Source of the DNA: an uncultured Muribaculum sp.
GTDB taxonomy: Bacteria; Bacteroidota; Bacteroidia; Bacteroidales; Muribaculaceae
DNA length: 64,000 nt
Assembly: GCA_910578785.1 (NCBI GenBank)
Contig: CAJTSJ010000007.1
Location: 1 to 64,000, forward strand
Direction: 5' to 3'
The translations under genes and the position numbers were made by a program. Shown piece by piece: positions 23,403 to 32,419 of this stretch (positions are counted from its first letter, which is position 1; each line of letters begins with the position of its first letter). The notes beneath the pieces were generated by a model. The model was not told where the DNA came from, searched no databases, and saw nothing but the letters and a program-made list of their open reading frames with translations.

Positions 23403-25058
23403 ATGGACAATAAATTCGGCAAAAAACACTATGATGTCATAGTGATAGGAGGCGGTGCCACCGGTGCCGGTACTGCTCGTGACTGTGCTATGAGAGGACT
23501 AAAGACGTTGCTTGTGGAGCGGTTCGACTTTACGGCCGGAGCCACGGGACGCAACCATGGTCTGTTGCATAGCGGTGCGCGATATGCCGTTACCGACCAG
23601 GAATCGGCCACTGAATGCATCAAGGAGAATATGATTCTGCGACGCATAGCGCGTCATTGTGTGGAGGATACCGGCGGTCTGTTTGTCACTTTGCCGGAAG
23701 ACGATCTTGACTACCAGAAAAATTTTGTCGATGCCTGTTTGAAGGCCGGCATAAGCGCCGAGGTGCTTGACCCCAAGGAGGCGCTTCTGATAGAGCCTGC
23801 CGTCAACAAGGATATCATCGGAGCGGTACGCGTTCCTGACGGAGCCATCGACCCGTTCCGTCTTACTGTGGCCAATGTAGTCTCTGCCCGCCGTGACGGT
23901 GCGGATGTGCTCACATATCATGAGGTGACAGGATTCGAACGCGACCAGAACAGGCTTGTAGGCGTGCGTCTGCGCGACACGCGTTCCGGAGAGGAGTCGG
24001 TCGAATATGCCGATCTGATGATTAATGCCGGAGGTATTTGGGGACATCATATCGCCGAGCTTGCCGGAGTAAAGATCAATATGTTTCCTGCCAAGGGAGC
24101 ATTGCTGATATTCGGACACCGAGTCAACGATGTCGTCATCAACAGATGCCGTAAGCCTGCCGATGCCGACATTCTCGTGCCTGGCGACACCATATCGCTC
24201 ATCGGTACGACATCCACGCGTCTGCCTTATGACCAGATTGACAATATGGAGGTCACCCCCGAAGAGGTTGACATATTGCTCCGAGAGGGCATAAAGATAG
24301 CTCCGTCATTGGCCTATACCCGAATATTGAGGGCTTATGCCGGCGTACGTCCGCTTGTGGCTTCCGACAATGACCCGTCGGGCCGTACTATCAGCCGTGG
24401 CATAGTTTGCCTCGACCATGCTACACGCGACGGTCTCGAAGGATTTATCACAATCACCGGCGGCAAGCTCATGACTTACCGTCTGATGGCCGAATGGGCC
24501 ACTGATCTTGCTTGCAAGAAGCTGGGCCGTACCGCGAAATGCCAGACCGCCGAGACTCCGCTTCCCGGATCGGAAATGGATAAGACGTTCGGCACGAAAG
24601 AACATAAGAAGTCGCATATAATAGAGCTTAGTACCGAGCAGAAGGCCGCGGAAGGCCGCCACGGTTCACTGAGCGAACAGATAGAATATAAGACCGAGGA
24701 CGACGAAGCACTCGTGTGCGAGTGCGAGCAGGTGTCGGTCGGAGAAATCAAATATGCCATCGAACATCTGCATGTGGGCAACCTTATCAACCTCCGCCGC
24801 AGAACCCGTATGGGCATGGGCACGTGTCAAGGTGAGCTTTGTGCATGCCGCGCCGCGGGAATCATGGTCAACTACAATAAATGCGCCGAGCGTACCCTGC
24901 GCGATTTGTCGTCGTTCATCAACGAACGCTGGAAGGGCATGTACCCCGTGTCGTGGGGAGAGACGCTTGTCGAGGGGCAGTTCATGTCGTGGCTATATGA
25001 GGGTGTTTGCGGAATAGACCAGTTGGCTCGTCCGGAAGATTTAATCGATGCTAAATAA
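23403..25058 (+). CDS. glpA: Anaerobic glycerol-3-phosphate dehydrogenase subunit A
   Basis: The 551-residue flavoprotein oxidises sn-glycerol-3-phosphate to dihydroxyacetone phosphate. It shows the FAD site DVIVIGGGATGAGTARDCA (about residues 10-28), ATGRNHGLLHSGARY, and a C-terminal BFD-like [2Fe-2S] domain with ligands in LVCECEQVSVGE and MGTCQGELCACRAAG. This C-terminal domain separates GlpA from aerobic GlpD. It leads an operon with glpB (11 nt) and glpC (4-nt overlap) and would send electrons to menaquinone at the membrane. Confidence 0.96.
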   Translation: MDNKFGKKHYDVIVIGGGATGAGTARDCAMRGLKTLLVERFDFTAGATGRNHGLLHSGARYAVTDQESATECIKENMILRRIARHCVEDTGGLFVTLPEDDLDYQKNFVDACLKAGISAEVLDPKEALLIEPAVNKDIIGAVRVPDGAIDPFRLTVANVVSARRDGADVLTYHEVTGFERDQNRLVGVRLRDTRSGEESVEYADLMINAGGIWGHHIAELAGVKINMFPAKGALLIFGHRVNDVVINRCRKPADADILVPGDTISLIGTTSTRLPYDQIDNMEVTPEEVDILLREGIKIAPSLAYTRILRAYAGVRPLVASDNDPSGRTISRGIVCLDHATRDGLEGFITITGGKLMTYRLMAEWATDLACKKLGRTAKCQTAETPLPGSEMDKTFGTKEHKKSHIIELSTEQKAAEGRHGSLSEQIEYKTEDDEALVCECEQVSVGEIKYAIEHLHVGNLINLRRRTRMGMGTCQGELCACRAAGIMVNYNKCAERTLRDLSSFINERWKGMYPVSWGETLVEGQFMSWLYEGVCGIDQLARPEDLIDAK

Positions 25059-25069
25059 GAAACAGAATT

Positions 25070-26332
25070 ATGAAGTACGATACTATAATAATCGGTGGAG
25101 GCATGAGCGGTCTCGTGGCCGGAATCAGACTCAGAAAGGCCGGACAGAAGGTCGCGATAGTGTCGACCGGACAAAGTGCACTGCATTTTAATTCCGGTTC
25201 CATAGCGTTGCTGGGCCACGAACATGGCCATGACATCAAGAAGCCCCTTGAGGCTATAGAACGATTGAAACCTGAACATCCATATAGCAAACTCGGCATC
25301 GATAATGTCCGCAAATATGTAGGCGAGGTGGCTCCGCTGTTTGCAGAGGCCGGAATCACTCTTCACGGTTCGGCTGAGCGCAACCATTACCGTCTGACAC
25401 CTATAGGCATGTTCAAGCCGGCATGGCTGTCGTTTGAAGGATATGCCACTGTCGACGATCCGAAAAATATCGAGTGGGGAAAGGTGCTGATAGTTAACCT
25501 TGCCGGATTCATCGACTTCTACCCGCAGTTTATCGAGCTTGGACTGAGCAAGTACGGAATAGAGTGCTCATCGCGCACCTTCATACTGCCCGGACTCGAG
25601 ACTCTCAGGAAAAGCGCCACGGAAATGCGCGCCACCAATATTGCTAGAGTCCTTAAGGACGAAGTGATTCTTGAAATGGCGTCGCAGATAAATTCTTATA
25701 TAAAGGACACCAATGCCGACACGGTATTGTTGCCTGCAATACTCGGCCTTTATGATGAAAATCCTATCCGTCTGCTCAAGAGCAAGGTCGTGCGCCCCGT
25801 GCATCTGGTGTCGACGATGCCAATGTCGGTTGGAGGAATGAGAGCCCAGATGAGCCTCAGAAAGTATTTTATGAAGCTTGGAGGCACATATCTCATCGGC
25901 GACAAGGTGACCATGGGCCGGTTTGAAAATGACCGCCTGGTAAGCGTAAACACTCAGAACCTCGGAGACATGCCCCTTGAGGCCGACAGCTTTATCCTGG
26001 CTACAGGAAGTTTCTTCAGCCACGGACTTGAGGCTAATCCGACATCCATCTACGAACCGATTTTCGGGCTTGACGTAGTAGCTTCGGCCAATCGTCCGGA
26101 GTGGTGCGATATGGACATCTACAAAGACCAGAACTATATGGAGTTCGGCGTGGTCAACGACAATGATTTCCATGTTTACCGCGACGGTAAGAGAATAAGC
26201 AATTTCATGGCCGTGGGAGCCGTGCTGTCCGGATGCAACTCCATGAAGGAGGAGTCGGGAGGCGGCGTTTCGCTTTTGACCTCCATTAAGGTGGCCGATG
26301 ATATTTTAAATGGGAAAGGAGGCAAAAAATGA
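25070..26332 (+). CDS. glpB: Anaerobic glycerol-3-phosphate dehydrogenase subunit B
   Basis: The 420-residue flavoprotein has an N-terminal FAD-binding YDTIIIGGGMSGLVAGIRLR, then VAIVSTGQSALHFNSGSIAL, and a C-terminal NFMAVGAVLSGCNSMKEESG. It is the GlpB subunit that joins GlpA to the membrane-associated GlpC in the anaerobic complex. The length is normal. Its stop overlaps the glpC start by 4 nt (ATGA), so translation is coupled. Confidence 0.94.
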   Translation: MKYDTIIIGGGMSGLVAGIRLRKAGQKVAIVSTGQSALHFNSGSIALLGHEHGHDIKKPLEAIERLKPEHPYSKLGIDNVRKYVGEVAPLFAEAGITLHGSAERNHYRLTPIGMFKPAWLSFEGYATVDDPKNIEWGKVLIVNLAGFIDFYPQFIELGLSKYGIECSSRTFILPGLETLRKSATEMRATNIARVLKDEVILEMASQINSYIKDTNADTVLLPAILGLYDENPIRLLKSKVVRPVHLVSTMPMSVGGMRAQMSLRKYFMKLGGTYLIGDKVTMGRFENDRLVSVNTQNLGDMPLEADSFILATGSFFSHGLEANPTSIYEPIFGLDVVASANRPEWCDMDIYKDQNYMEFGVVNDNDFHVYRDGKRISNFMAVGAVLSGCNSMKEESGGGVSLLTSIKVADDILNGKGGKK

Positions 26333-27582
26333 ATTATCAGGAACAAAATATAAGCGCCAATAATTTCGAGGATTGCATCAAGTGTACGATATGTACGGTC
26401 TATTGTCCTGTCACACCCTTCAATCCTAACTATCCCGGTCCCAAGCAGGCCGGACCTGACGGCGAACGTTATCGTTTGAAGAAGCCTTATTTCTATGACG
26501 AAGCGCTTAAATACTGCTTGAACTGCAAGCGTTGCGAGGTGGCGTGTCCGTCGAATGTCAAAATCGGCGATATCATACAGTCGGCCCGAATCAAATATAC
26601 CAAGTCTAAGCCGAGCCTCCGCGATACGATGCTGGCCAATACTGACTTTGTCGGTACAATGTCGTCGGCCTTCGCACCGATAGTCAACGCCACATTGAAG
26701 CTCAAGCCGGTCAAGATGGTGCTTGATTCGGTGATGAAGATTGACGAACACCGTCAGTTCCCCTCTTACTCTTCGCAGAAGTTTACATCGTGGTATAAGA
26801 AGGAGGCCGCATCCGTTCAGGACAGCTTCCCCAACCATGTGTCTTATTTCCACGGATGCTACGTGCAGTATAACTATCCGCAACTCGGCAAGGACCTTGT
26901 GGCTGTGATGAATGCAGTAGGCTATGGTGTGCATCTGCTTGAGAAGGAGCGTTGTTGCGGTGTGGCCAAGATATCCAACAGGCTTGTGAAGGAGGCTACG
27001 CGCGATGCAAACATCAATCTCGCTTCAATCCGCAAATCGGTAGAACAGAGTAGGGTAGTACTCGGAACAAGCTCCACATGTACGTTCACCATGCGCGACG
27101 AATATCCTCACTTGCTTCATATCGACAACGCCGACGTGCGCGACGACATCATGCTTGCCACCCGGTTCTTGTTTAAACTGGTCGACGAAGGAAGCGTAAA
27201 GCTCGTTTTCCGCAAGGATTTCCATAAACGGATAGCATACCATACTCCCTGCCACATGGAGAAACTTGGATGGAGCGTCTACTCGACATCGTTGTTGAAG
27301 ATGATTCCCGGACTCGACTTCGTTCCGCTTGACTCGGTATGTTGCGGCATCGCCGGCACGTACGGATTTAAGAAGGAGAACTATAAGTATTCGCAGGAGA
27401 TAGGCTCAGCGCTGTTCCAGCAGATTCTTTCAGAAAGGGTCGACTCCGTAGCCACCGACTGCGAAACCTGCAAATGGCAGATTGAGATGTCGACCGGAGT
27501 ACCGGTAGAGAATCCAATATCAGTCATAGCGCAGGCACTCGACATAGAAGCCACTAAGAAGGCCAACCATGTAAATATTTAG
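26329..27582 (+). CDS. glpC: Anaerobic glycerol-3-phosphate dehydrogenase subunit C
   Basis: The 417-residue iron-sulfur subunit has two [4Fe-4S] clusters: Cys16/19/22/26 in CIKCTICTVYCPVTP, and Cys63/66/69/73 in CLNCKRCEVACPSN. Two CCG domains follow (ERCCGVAKI and DSVCCGIAGTYGF) that form the quinone-reducing part. It passes electrons from GlpAB to menaquinone at the inner membrane. It lacks strong transmembrane helices, like other GlpC proteins. It is the last gene of glpABC before a 153-nt gap that holds a long hairpin. Confidence 0.95.
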   Translation: MNYQEQNISANNFEDCIKCTICTVYCPVTPFNPNYPGPKQAGPDGERYRLKKPYFYDEALKYCLNCKRCEVACPSNVKIGDIIQSARIKYTKSKPSLRDTMLANTDFVGTMSSAFAPIVNATLKLKPVKMVLDSVMKIDEHRQFPSYSSQKFTSWYKKEAASVQDSFPNHVSYFHGCYVQYNYPQLGKDLVAVMNAVGYGVHLLEKERCCGVAKISNRLVKEATRDANINLASIRKSVEQSRVVLGTSSTCTFTMRDEYPHLLHIDNADVRDDIMLATRFLFKLVDEGSVKLVFRKDFHKRIAYHTPCHMEKLGWSVYSTSLLKMIPGLDFVPLDSVCCGIAGTYGFKKENYKYSQEIGSALFQQILSERVDSVATDCETCKWQIEMSTGVPVENPISVIAQALDIEATKKANHVNI

Positions 27583-27632
27583 TGACTCATATTAAATAGA
27601 CAAATAAAATATTTACTAAAGTTAAAGGTATA

Positions 27633-27684
27633 TTTTGCCTCGGTAGCATCCGGGCTCTGTTTATCGGGTGATGCCGAGGCAAAA
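27633..27684. terminator. Hairpin between glpC and glpT
   Basis: TTTTGCCTCGG pairs with CCGAGGCAAAA, extended by CATC/GATG after a 3-nt bulge. There is no T run after the stem, so it is not a textbook terminator; it could be an attenuator, an RNA-stability hairpin that sets the glpC/glpT ratio, or a partial terminator. Confidence 0.5.
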
Positions 27685-27735
27685 TCAAGACTGGAAAAAA
27701 CGAATTAAATCTATATTCATAATAAATATCTTGTA

Positions 27736-29295
27736 ATGGCTAAGGTAGACATATACGCTAATTGGGATCCGGCGGTAGTCAAGAGGTTCAAGTCTTGGCA
27801 GATGCGCACCATTTTGGTCTCGATGATAGGTTACGCTATCTATTATTTTGTACGAAAGAACTTTTCGCTTGCCATGCCCGGGCTTACCGCGCAGTATGGC
27901 ATATCCAACACCAGCTTCGGTATCGTCATCGGTATCGGCTCTCTGATTTACGGGGCATCACGTTTCGCCAACGGATTTATTGTCGACCGCTTCAGCGCCC
28001 GCACTGTGATGGCCATCGGTCTGTTGCTGTGTGCGCTTTCCAACTTTGCTTTCGGCTTCGGAGTGAACATTTCGTCGTGGATCACAGGCGTTGAGCAGGG
28101 TCCCGACCTGATCAACATGCTCGTTCTGGTCATGGCCATAACGATTGTGCTGAACCAGGCTTTCCAGGGGGTAGGCTATCCGCCGTGCGCCCGTCTGTTG
28201 CCAAGCTGGATACATCCGTCGGAGCTGGCTACAAAGATGTCGATATGGAATACGTCGCACTCCATCGGAGCCGCCGCCGCCGTGGTGGCCTGCGGTTACA
28301 TAATGGGGTCGCTCGGTACCGACCTGAGCAACAATCCTGAAATCATTGACACTGTGGCCAAGAACCTCGGGGTCGACAAGAACAGCGCCGACGGCATGAA
28401 GCAGATACTTCAGTATGCCCAGCATTGGGATGCATGGCGCTGGTGCTTCTGGATTCCCGCCGCGATAGCCGTATGCGGTTCTCTTTGGCTGTATTTCGGA
28501 CTTCGCGACGATCCGCGTTCGGTCGGTCTGCCCGAACTGCCCGACACCAATACCGGAAAGACCGCTGATGCTAAGGAGAATAAGGGCAGTCGCTCTCGCT
28601 TCCTCCGCGCCATGGTGTGGACCAACCGCTGGATCTGGACTTTGTGTATTGCCAATGTGTTCGTATATGTGATGCGCATGGGTATCCTCGACTGGGGTCC
28701 GAAGTTCCTTACCGAGTCGCGCGGCATGTCGATTGAAGACGCCGCATGGTCGGTTGCAGTGTTCGAGATATTCGCCATCGTAGGCACTATCTTCGCCGGA
28801 TGGGCCACTGACCATATTTTCAAAGGCAAGTCCCATCGTATGTGCCTTCTCTGTATGGCTCTGGCATCGCTGTTCATGGCTATATTCATCTTCTTCCCCG
28901 GCATGCCATCCGTTGTGTCGCTGATTGTTCTTGCTTTTGCCGGATTCTTCATTTACGGTCCGCAGGCTCTGATCGGCATCGGTTCGGCCAACCAGGCCAC
29001 TAAGGAGGCGGCCGCCACCGCCAACGGTCTTGCTGGTATATTCGGTTATGTAGGTTCGTTCCTTTCGGCTATCGGAGTCGGCATCATCGCCGACCACTAC
29101 GGATGGAACGTGGTGTTCTATCTCATTATCGGAGTCGGAGTGCTCGGTGCCATTACCTTCCTGACCATGTGGATGGCTCCGCGCGACGGTTATGCCCGCG
29201 CTCAGGAATTCTATGCTGGTGAGGCCCACAATGTATTGGAAGCCGAGAAGAACATTGCCGACAATTCCGGCAATCCCGCCGACACAGACGTCTAA
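27736..29295 (+). CDS. glpT: Glycerol-3-phosphate transporter (MFS, OPA family)
   Basis: The 519-residue inner-membrane antiporter has 12 predicted transmembrane segments in two halves. The OPA/GlpT marks include FKSWQMRTILVSMIGYAIYY, YFVRKNFSLAMPGL and NQAFQGVGYPPCARLLPSW in the N-terminal half, and RMGILDWGPKFLTESRG and YGPQALIGIGSANQATKEAA in the C-terminal half. It would exchange external glycerol-3-phosphate for inner phosphate. The position right after glpABC supports this substrate over hexose phosphate (UhpT) or phosphoglycerate. The long soluble tail (AHNVLEAEKNIADN) is unusual but not rare in Bacteroidetes. Confidence 0.92.
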   Translation: MAKVDIYANWDPAVVKRFKSWQMRTILVSMIGYAIYYFVRKNFSLAMPGLTAQYGISNTSFGIVIGIGSLIYGASRFANGFIVDRFSARTVMAIGLLLCALSNFAFGFGVNISSWITGVEQGPDLINMLVLVMAITIVLNQAFQGVGYPPCARLLPSWIHPSELATKMSIWNTSHSIGAAAAVVACGYIMGSLGTDLSNNPEIIDTVAKNLGVDKNSADGMKQILQYAQHWDAWRWCFWIPAAIAVCGSLWLYFGLRDDPRSVGLPELPDTNTGKTADAKENKGSRSRFLRAMVWTNRWIWTLCIANVFVYVMRMGILDWGPKFLTESRGMSIEDAAWSVAVFEIFAIVGTIFAGWATDHIFKGKSHRMCLLCMALASLFMAIFIFFPGMPSVVSLIVLAFAGFFIYGPQALIGIGSANQATKEAAATANGLAGIFGYVGSFLSAIGVGIIADHYGWNVVFYLIIGVGVLGAITFLTMWMAPRDGYARAQEFYAGEAHNVLEAEKNIADNSGNPADTDV

Positions 29296-29334
29296 TGAAA
29301 TAATCGACTGCCAGTCCGTAGCAAACATCCTTTC

Positions 29335-29367
29335 AGATGCCGTGCCCGGTTAGACGGCACGGCATCT
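29335..29367 (+). terminator. Hairpin after glpT
   Basis: AGATGCCGTGCC pairs perfectly with GGCACGGCATCT across a 9-nt loop, 40 nt after the glpT stop. Only TT precedes a G run, so termination may be incomplete. Confidence 0.6.
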
Positions 29368-29419
29368 TGGGGGTAAGGGACATTTTAGGCATCAGCGCTT
29401 CGATATTTAACTAAATTAA

Positions 29420-29451
29420 TTTGTATAAGATTAAACACATGTATATCTTTG
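29420..29451 (+). promoter_or_regulatory. Promoter of the phosphodiesterase-SusCD operon
   Basis: TTTG (29420-29423), a 20-nt spacer, then TATCTTTG (29444-29451). It is about 130 nt before the GDPD gene and is the only clear promoter before 39 kb, so it probably drives the GDPD, phosphoesterase, susC, susD and BACON genes. Confidence 0.72.
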
Positions 29452-29581
29452 TTATATTGAATTGATGAAAATGTTATTTATCGGAATATTTTAACTTAAA
29501 TAGGTTTAACAACGATTGCCCTAAAATGTATCTGTTGATATAAACTGCAGATTTAAAATATATTAAACAACTTATAATACA

Positions 29582-30340
29582 ATGAGACGACTATTATTTT
29601 CAGCTCTGTGTCTTTGCGTGGCCATGGCCGGGTTCTCACAGGCTAAAGTTATTGCCCATCGCGGGTATTGGAAGACCGACGGTTCGGCGCAGAACTCGAT
29701 ACGGTCACTTGTAAAGGCCGACTCTATCAAGGTGTTCGGTTCGGAATTTGATGTCTGGATGACATCCGACGACAAGCTGGTTGTCAACCACGACCAGGTG
29801 TTCAAAGGGGTTAACTTCGAGAATGCCACATCGGAAGAGGTTGCGAAGATTCGTCTTGACAACGGCGAGAAGGTCCCTACACTTGAGGAATATCTGATTG
29901 AGGCGCGCAAGATGCCCGACACCCGTCTGATTCTGGAGCTCAAGTCGCTGACCGATCCCACTCGTGAGGATAAGGCGTGCGCCATGATTGTCGACATGCT
30001 TAAAAAGTATGGTCTGCTCGGCCGTACCGACATCATCTGCTTCTCGATTAATGCATGCATCGAATTTAAGAAACTTTGCCCGGTCGGAGTAAAGATTTAC
30101 TACCTCGACGGTGACCTTCCTCCCAAGAAGATTGCAAAACTCGGCCTTGCCGGAGTCGACTATTCGATGAAGGCTCTTCGCAAGCATCCCGAATGGATCA
30201 AGCAGGCCCACGACCTCGGTCTTGAGGTGAATGTATGGACTGTCGACAAGGAAGAAGACATGAAATATTTCCTTGAACAAGGCGTAGACTACCTCACCAC
30301 CAACCACCCCGAACAGGCGCAGAAGCTTATCGCGAAGTAA
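29582..30340 (+). CDS. Secreted glycerophosphodiester phosphodiesterase
   Basis: The 252-residue GDPD-fold enzyme has a signal peptide (MRRLLFSALCLCVAMAGFSQ). The catalytic residues are His26-Arg27 (VIAHRGYW), Glu55 and Asp57 (GSEFDVWM) and His70 (VVNHDQVF). Later motifs are LILELKS and VNVWTVDKEEDM. It hydrolyses glycerophosphodiesters to glycerol-3-phosphate and an alcohol, probably in the periplasm, and so feeds GlpT and GlpABC encoded just upstream. The adjacent phosphoesterase and SusCD genes suggest that its substrate enters through the SusC channel. The start and signal peptide are clear. Confidence 0.94.
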   Translation: MRRLLFSALCLCVAMAGFSQAKVIAHRGYWKTDGSAQNSIRSLVKADSIKVFGSEFDVWMTSDDKLVVNHDQVFKGVNFENATSEEVAKIRLDNGEKVPTLEEYLIEARKMPDTRLILELKSLTDPTREDKACAMIVDMLKKYGLLGRTDIICFSINACIEFKKLCPVGVKIYYLDGDLPPKKIAKLGLAGVDYSMKALRKHPEWIKQAHDLGLEVNVWTVDKEEDMKYFLEQGVDYLTTNHPEQAQKLIAK

Positions 30341-30413
30341 GGGCGTAAGCTTTTGTCCAGACTTTTCGCAATAGCGCGTAAACCAATCATATTTTTAACC
30401 TTAAGAATTGATT

Positions 30414-32372
30414 ATGAGAAATATATCCAACTATTTGTTTTGGATTATGATGACCGTCATGTTGCCTTTTATGGCATCATGCGGTTCATCGTCTGGAGAC
30501 GATGAACCGCCCGTCGACGAGTTCGACGTGCAGTTCACCCTTCCTTCCAAGATAGACATAACCAAGGGCGGGGAGTATACATTCAACGTCACTAACGGTG
30601 TTGCCCCCAGGACCACTGACAATATGGTCATGGAGTCAGGGGCGGGCGTCTCGTACTTGTGTCCCGTGGTCAATGTTTCCGCTTCCCAGTTCACTGTGCG
30701 TTTTGTCAATGAGGTGGTCGACGGCACATACAATGTATATCTCCGCCGCGATCAGCGCAAGAAGCACTACGGCCAGATGTCGGTCAACATCATCGCTAAC
30801 GTTGTCGACCCGCTTGATTCCAACATCTATGGTGTCGTGTCGGCCGGCGACCAGCCCGTGTCGGGTGTTGTCGTGTCCGATGGCGTGGAGGTGACTGTGA
30901 CCGGTGCCGATGGTGTCTACCGTCTTAATTCAGCCAAGAAGTACGGCTATGTGTTCATGTCCATCCCGTCGGGCTACGAAGCCGTATCGGAAGGTGTGAT
31001 TCCGGTCATGTACAAGCTTGTGTCTTCTGACAGAAAGGCTCAGGAGCGCGCCGACTTCAAGCTCAACAAGGTTGAAGGCCAGGACAATTACAAGGTGTTC
31101 TTCCTTGGCGACATGCACCTTGCGAACCGCACCGGCGACGCATCGCAGTTCCAGCAGTTTACAGCCGACCTTAACAGCTACACCCAGAGCCACTACGGCG
31201 AAAAGATGTATGCCATCACCCTCGGCGACATGACCTGGGACATATATTGGTATGACAACAATTATGAGATAGCCGATTATATAAAGACCGTTAATTCGCA
31301 GGTGAAGAATCTTCAGATTTTCCACACTATGGGAAATCATGATAATGACTATAAAAGTACATCCGACTTCTCTGCCGAGGCTCGTTACCGCGCCATCTTG
31401 TCGCCTACCTACTATTCCTTCAATATTGGTAAGGTCCACTATGTGGTGCTCGACGACATCGACTGCAGCGCTTATGACGGAACTACTTCACGCAACTATA
31501 AGAAAAGCATCTCTACCGACCAGCTCGCATGGCTTGCCAAGGACCTTTCCTATGTGCCTAAGTCGACACCGCTTATCATCACCATGCATGCGCAGGTGTT
31601 TAAGCCTGTCGAGGCCGGCGGATTTAAGGTAGACCACGATGCATCCAATACCAGCCAGTTCCTGTCGCTTATCGACGGATATAATGTCAATATCGTGACC
31701 GGACACACCCATCAGCTCTATAATGTTGTTCCGCAGGAGAGTGTGATGGAAGGACGCGACATCTTCGAGCACAATTCGGGTGCTGTATGCGCCTCCTGGT
31801 GGTGGTCGGGCTATCTCACCCCCGGGGTACACATCGGTACCGACGGAGCGCCCGGCGGTTACGCCGTGTGGGACATCAACGGCACAGACATGAAGTGGAT
31901 GTTCAAGGCCACCGGTCATCCCGAAGATTACCAGTTCCGTTCATACGACCTCAACAATGTAAGTTTCTCCATGGCAGATGTTCCCGACATGCCGTCGAAA
32001 TTCGCATCTAAATTTGAGCCTTACACCAAGGCTTATCCTGCCAACAGCAACAATGAGGTGCTCATCAACGTGTGGAACTACAATCCTAACTGGACCATAA
32101 CCGTCACCACCGAGGGCGGACAGTCGCTGACTCCGACCGCCGTATGGGCATACGACCCGCTTCACATCGCGGCTCTTTCGGTAAAGCGTTTCAACAAATC
32201 CAACCTCAGCAGCACACCGAGTTTCATCACCGAGAAGTTTACCCACTTCTTTAAGGTGCAGGCTCCCGATGCCGATACCGACCTGACCATTACGGTCAAG
32301 GATGAGTTCGGCCGTGTGTGGACTGAAAATATGCAGCGTCCGAAGGCATTCTCCATCGACGCCTACAAATGA
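30414..32372 (+). CDS. Calcineurin-like phosphoesterase lipoprotein
   Basis: The 652-residue surface or periplasmic lipoprotein has a lipobox FMASCGSSSG, an N-terminal beta domain (MetallophosN type, about residues 35-190), a metallophosphoesterase core and a C-terminal beta domain (MetallophosC type). Core metal motifs are FFLGDMHLANR, ITLGDMTWD, HTMGNHDND, ITMHAQVF and VTGHTHQLYN, all complete. The substrate may be a phosphodiester or phosphomonoester. A TTG 6 nt upstream extends the frame, but the ATG at 30414 is preferred. It lies 73 nt after the GDPD gene and 47 nt before susC, which places it in a SusCD operon. Confidence 0.9.
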   Translation: MRNISNYLFWIMMTVMLPFMASCGSSSGDDEPPVDEFDVQFTLPSKIDITKGGEYTFNVTNGVAPRTTDNMVMESGAGVSYLCPVVNVSASQFTVRFVNEVVDGTYNVYLRRDQRKKHYGQMSVNIIANVVDPLDSNIYGVVSAGDQPVSGVVVSDGVEVTVTGADGVYRLNSAKKYGYVFMSIPSGYEAVSEGVIPVMYKLVSSDRKAQERADFKLNKVEGQDNYKVFFLGDMHLANRTGDASQFQQFTADLNSYTQSHYGEKMYAITLGDMTWDIYWYDNNYEIADYIKTVNSQVKNLQIFHTMGNHDNDYKSTSDFSAEARYRAILSPTYYSFNIGKVHYVVLDDIDCSAYDGTTSRNYKKSISTDQLAWLAKDLSYVPKSTPLIITMHAQVFKPVEAGGFKVDHDASNTSQFLSLIDGYNVNIVTGHTHQLYNVVPQESVMEGRDIFEHNSGAVCASWWWSGYLTPGVHIGTDGAPGGYAVWDINGTDMKWMFKATGHPEDYQFRSYDLNNVSFSMADVPDMPSKFASKFEPYTKAYPANSNNEVLINVWNYNPNWTITVTTEGGQSLTPTAVWAYDPLHIAALSVKRFNKSNLSSTPSFITEKFTHFFKVQAPDADTDLTITVKDEFGRVWTENMQRPKAFSIDAYK

Positions 32373-32419
32373 TTATTTAGAGTTAACCAATAATTTAATT
32401 TAAAACCAGATGCAAATTT

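Noticed and set aside
27958..29328. A 456-codon open frame on the minus strand
   Set aside because: It lies antisense to the clearly real glpT gene. Its translation is His/Arg-rich without a recognisable domain, as expected of a shadow frame.
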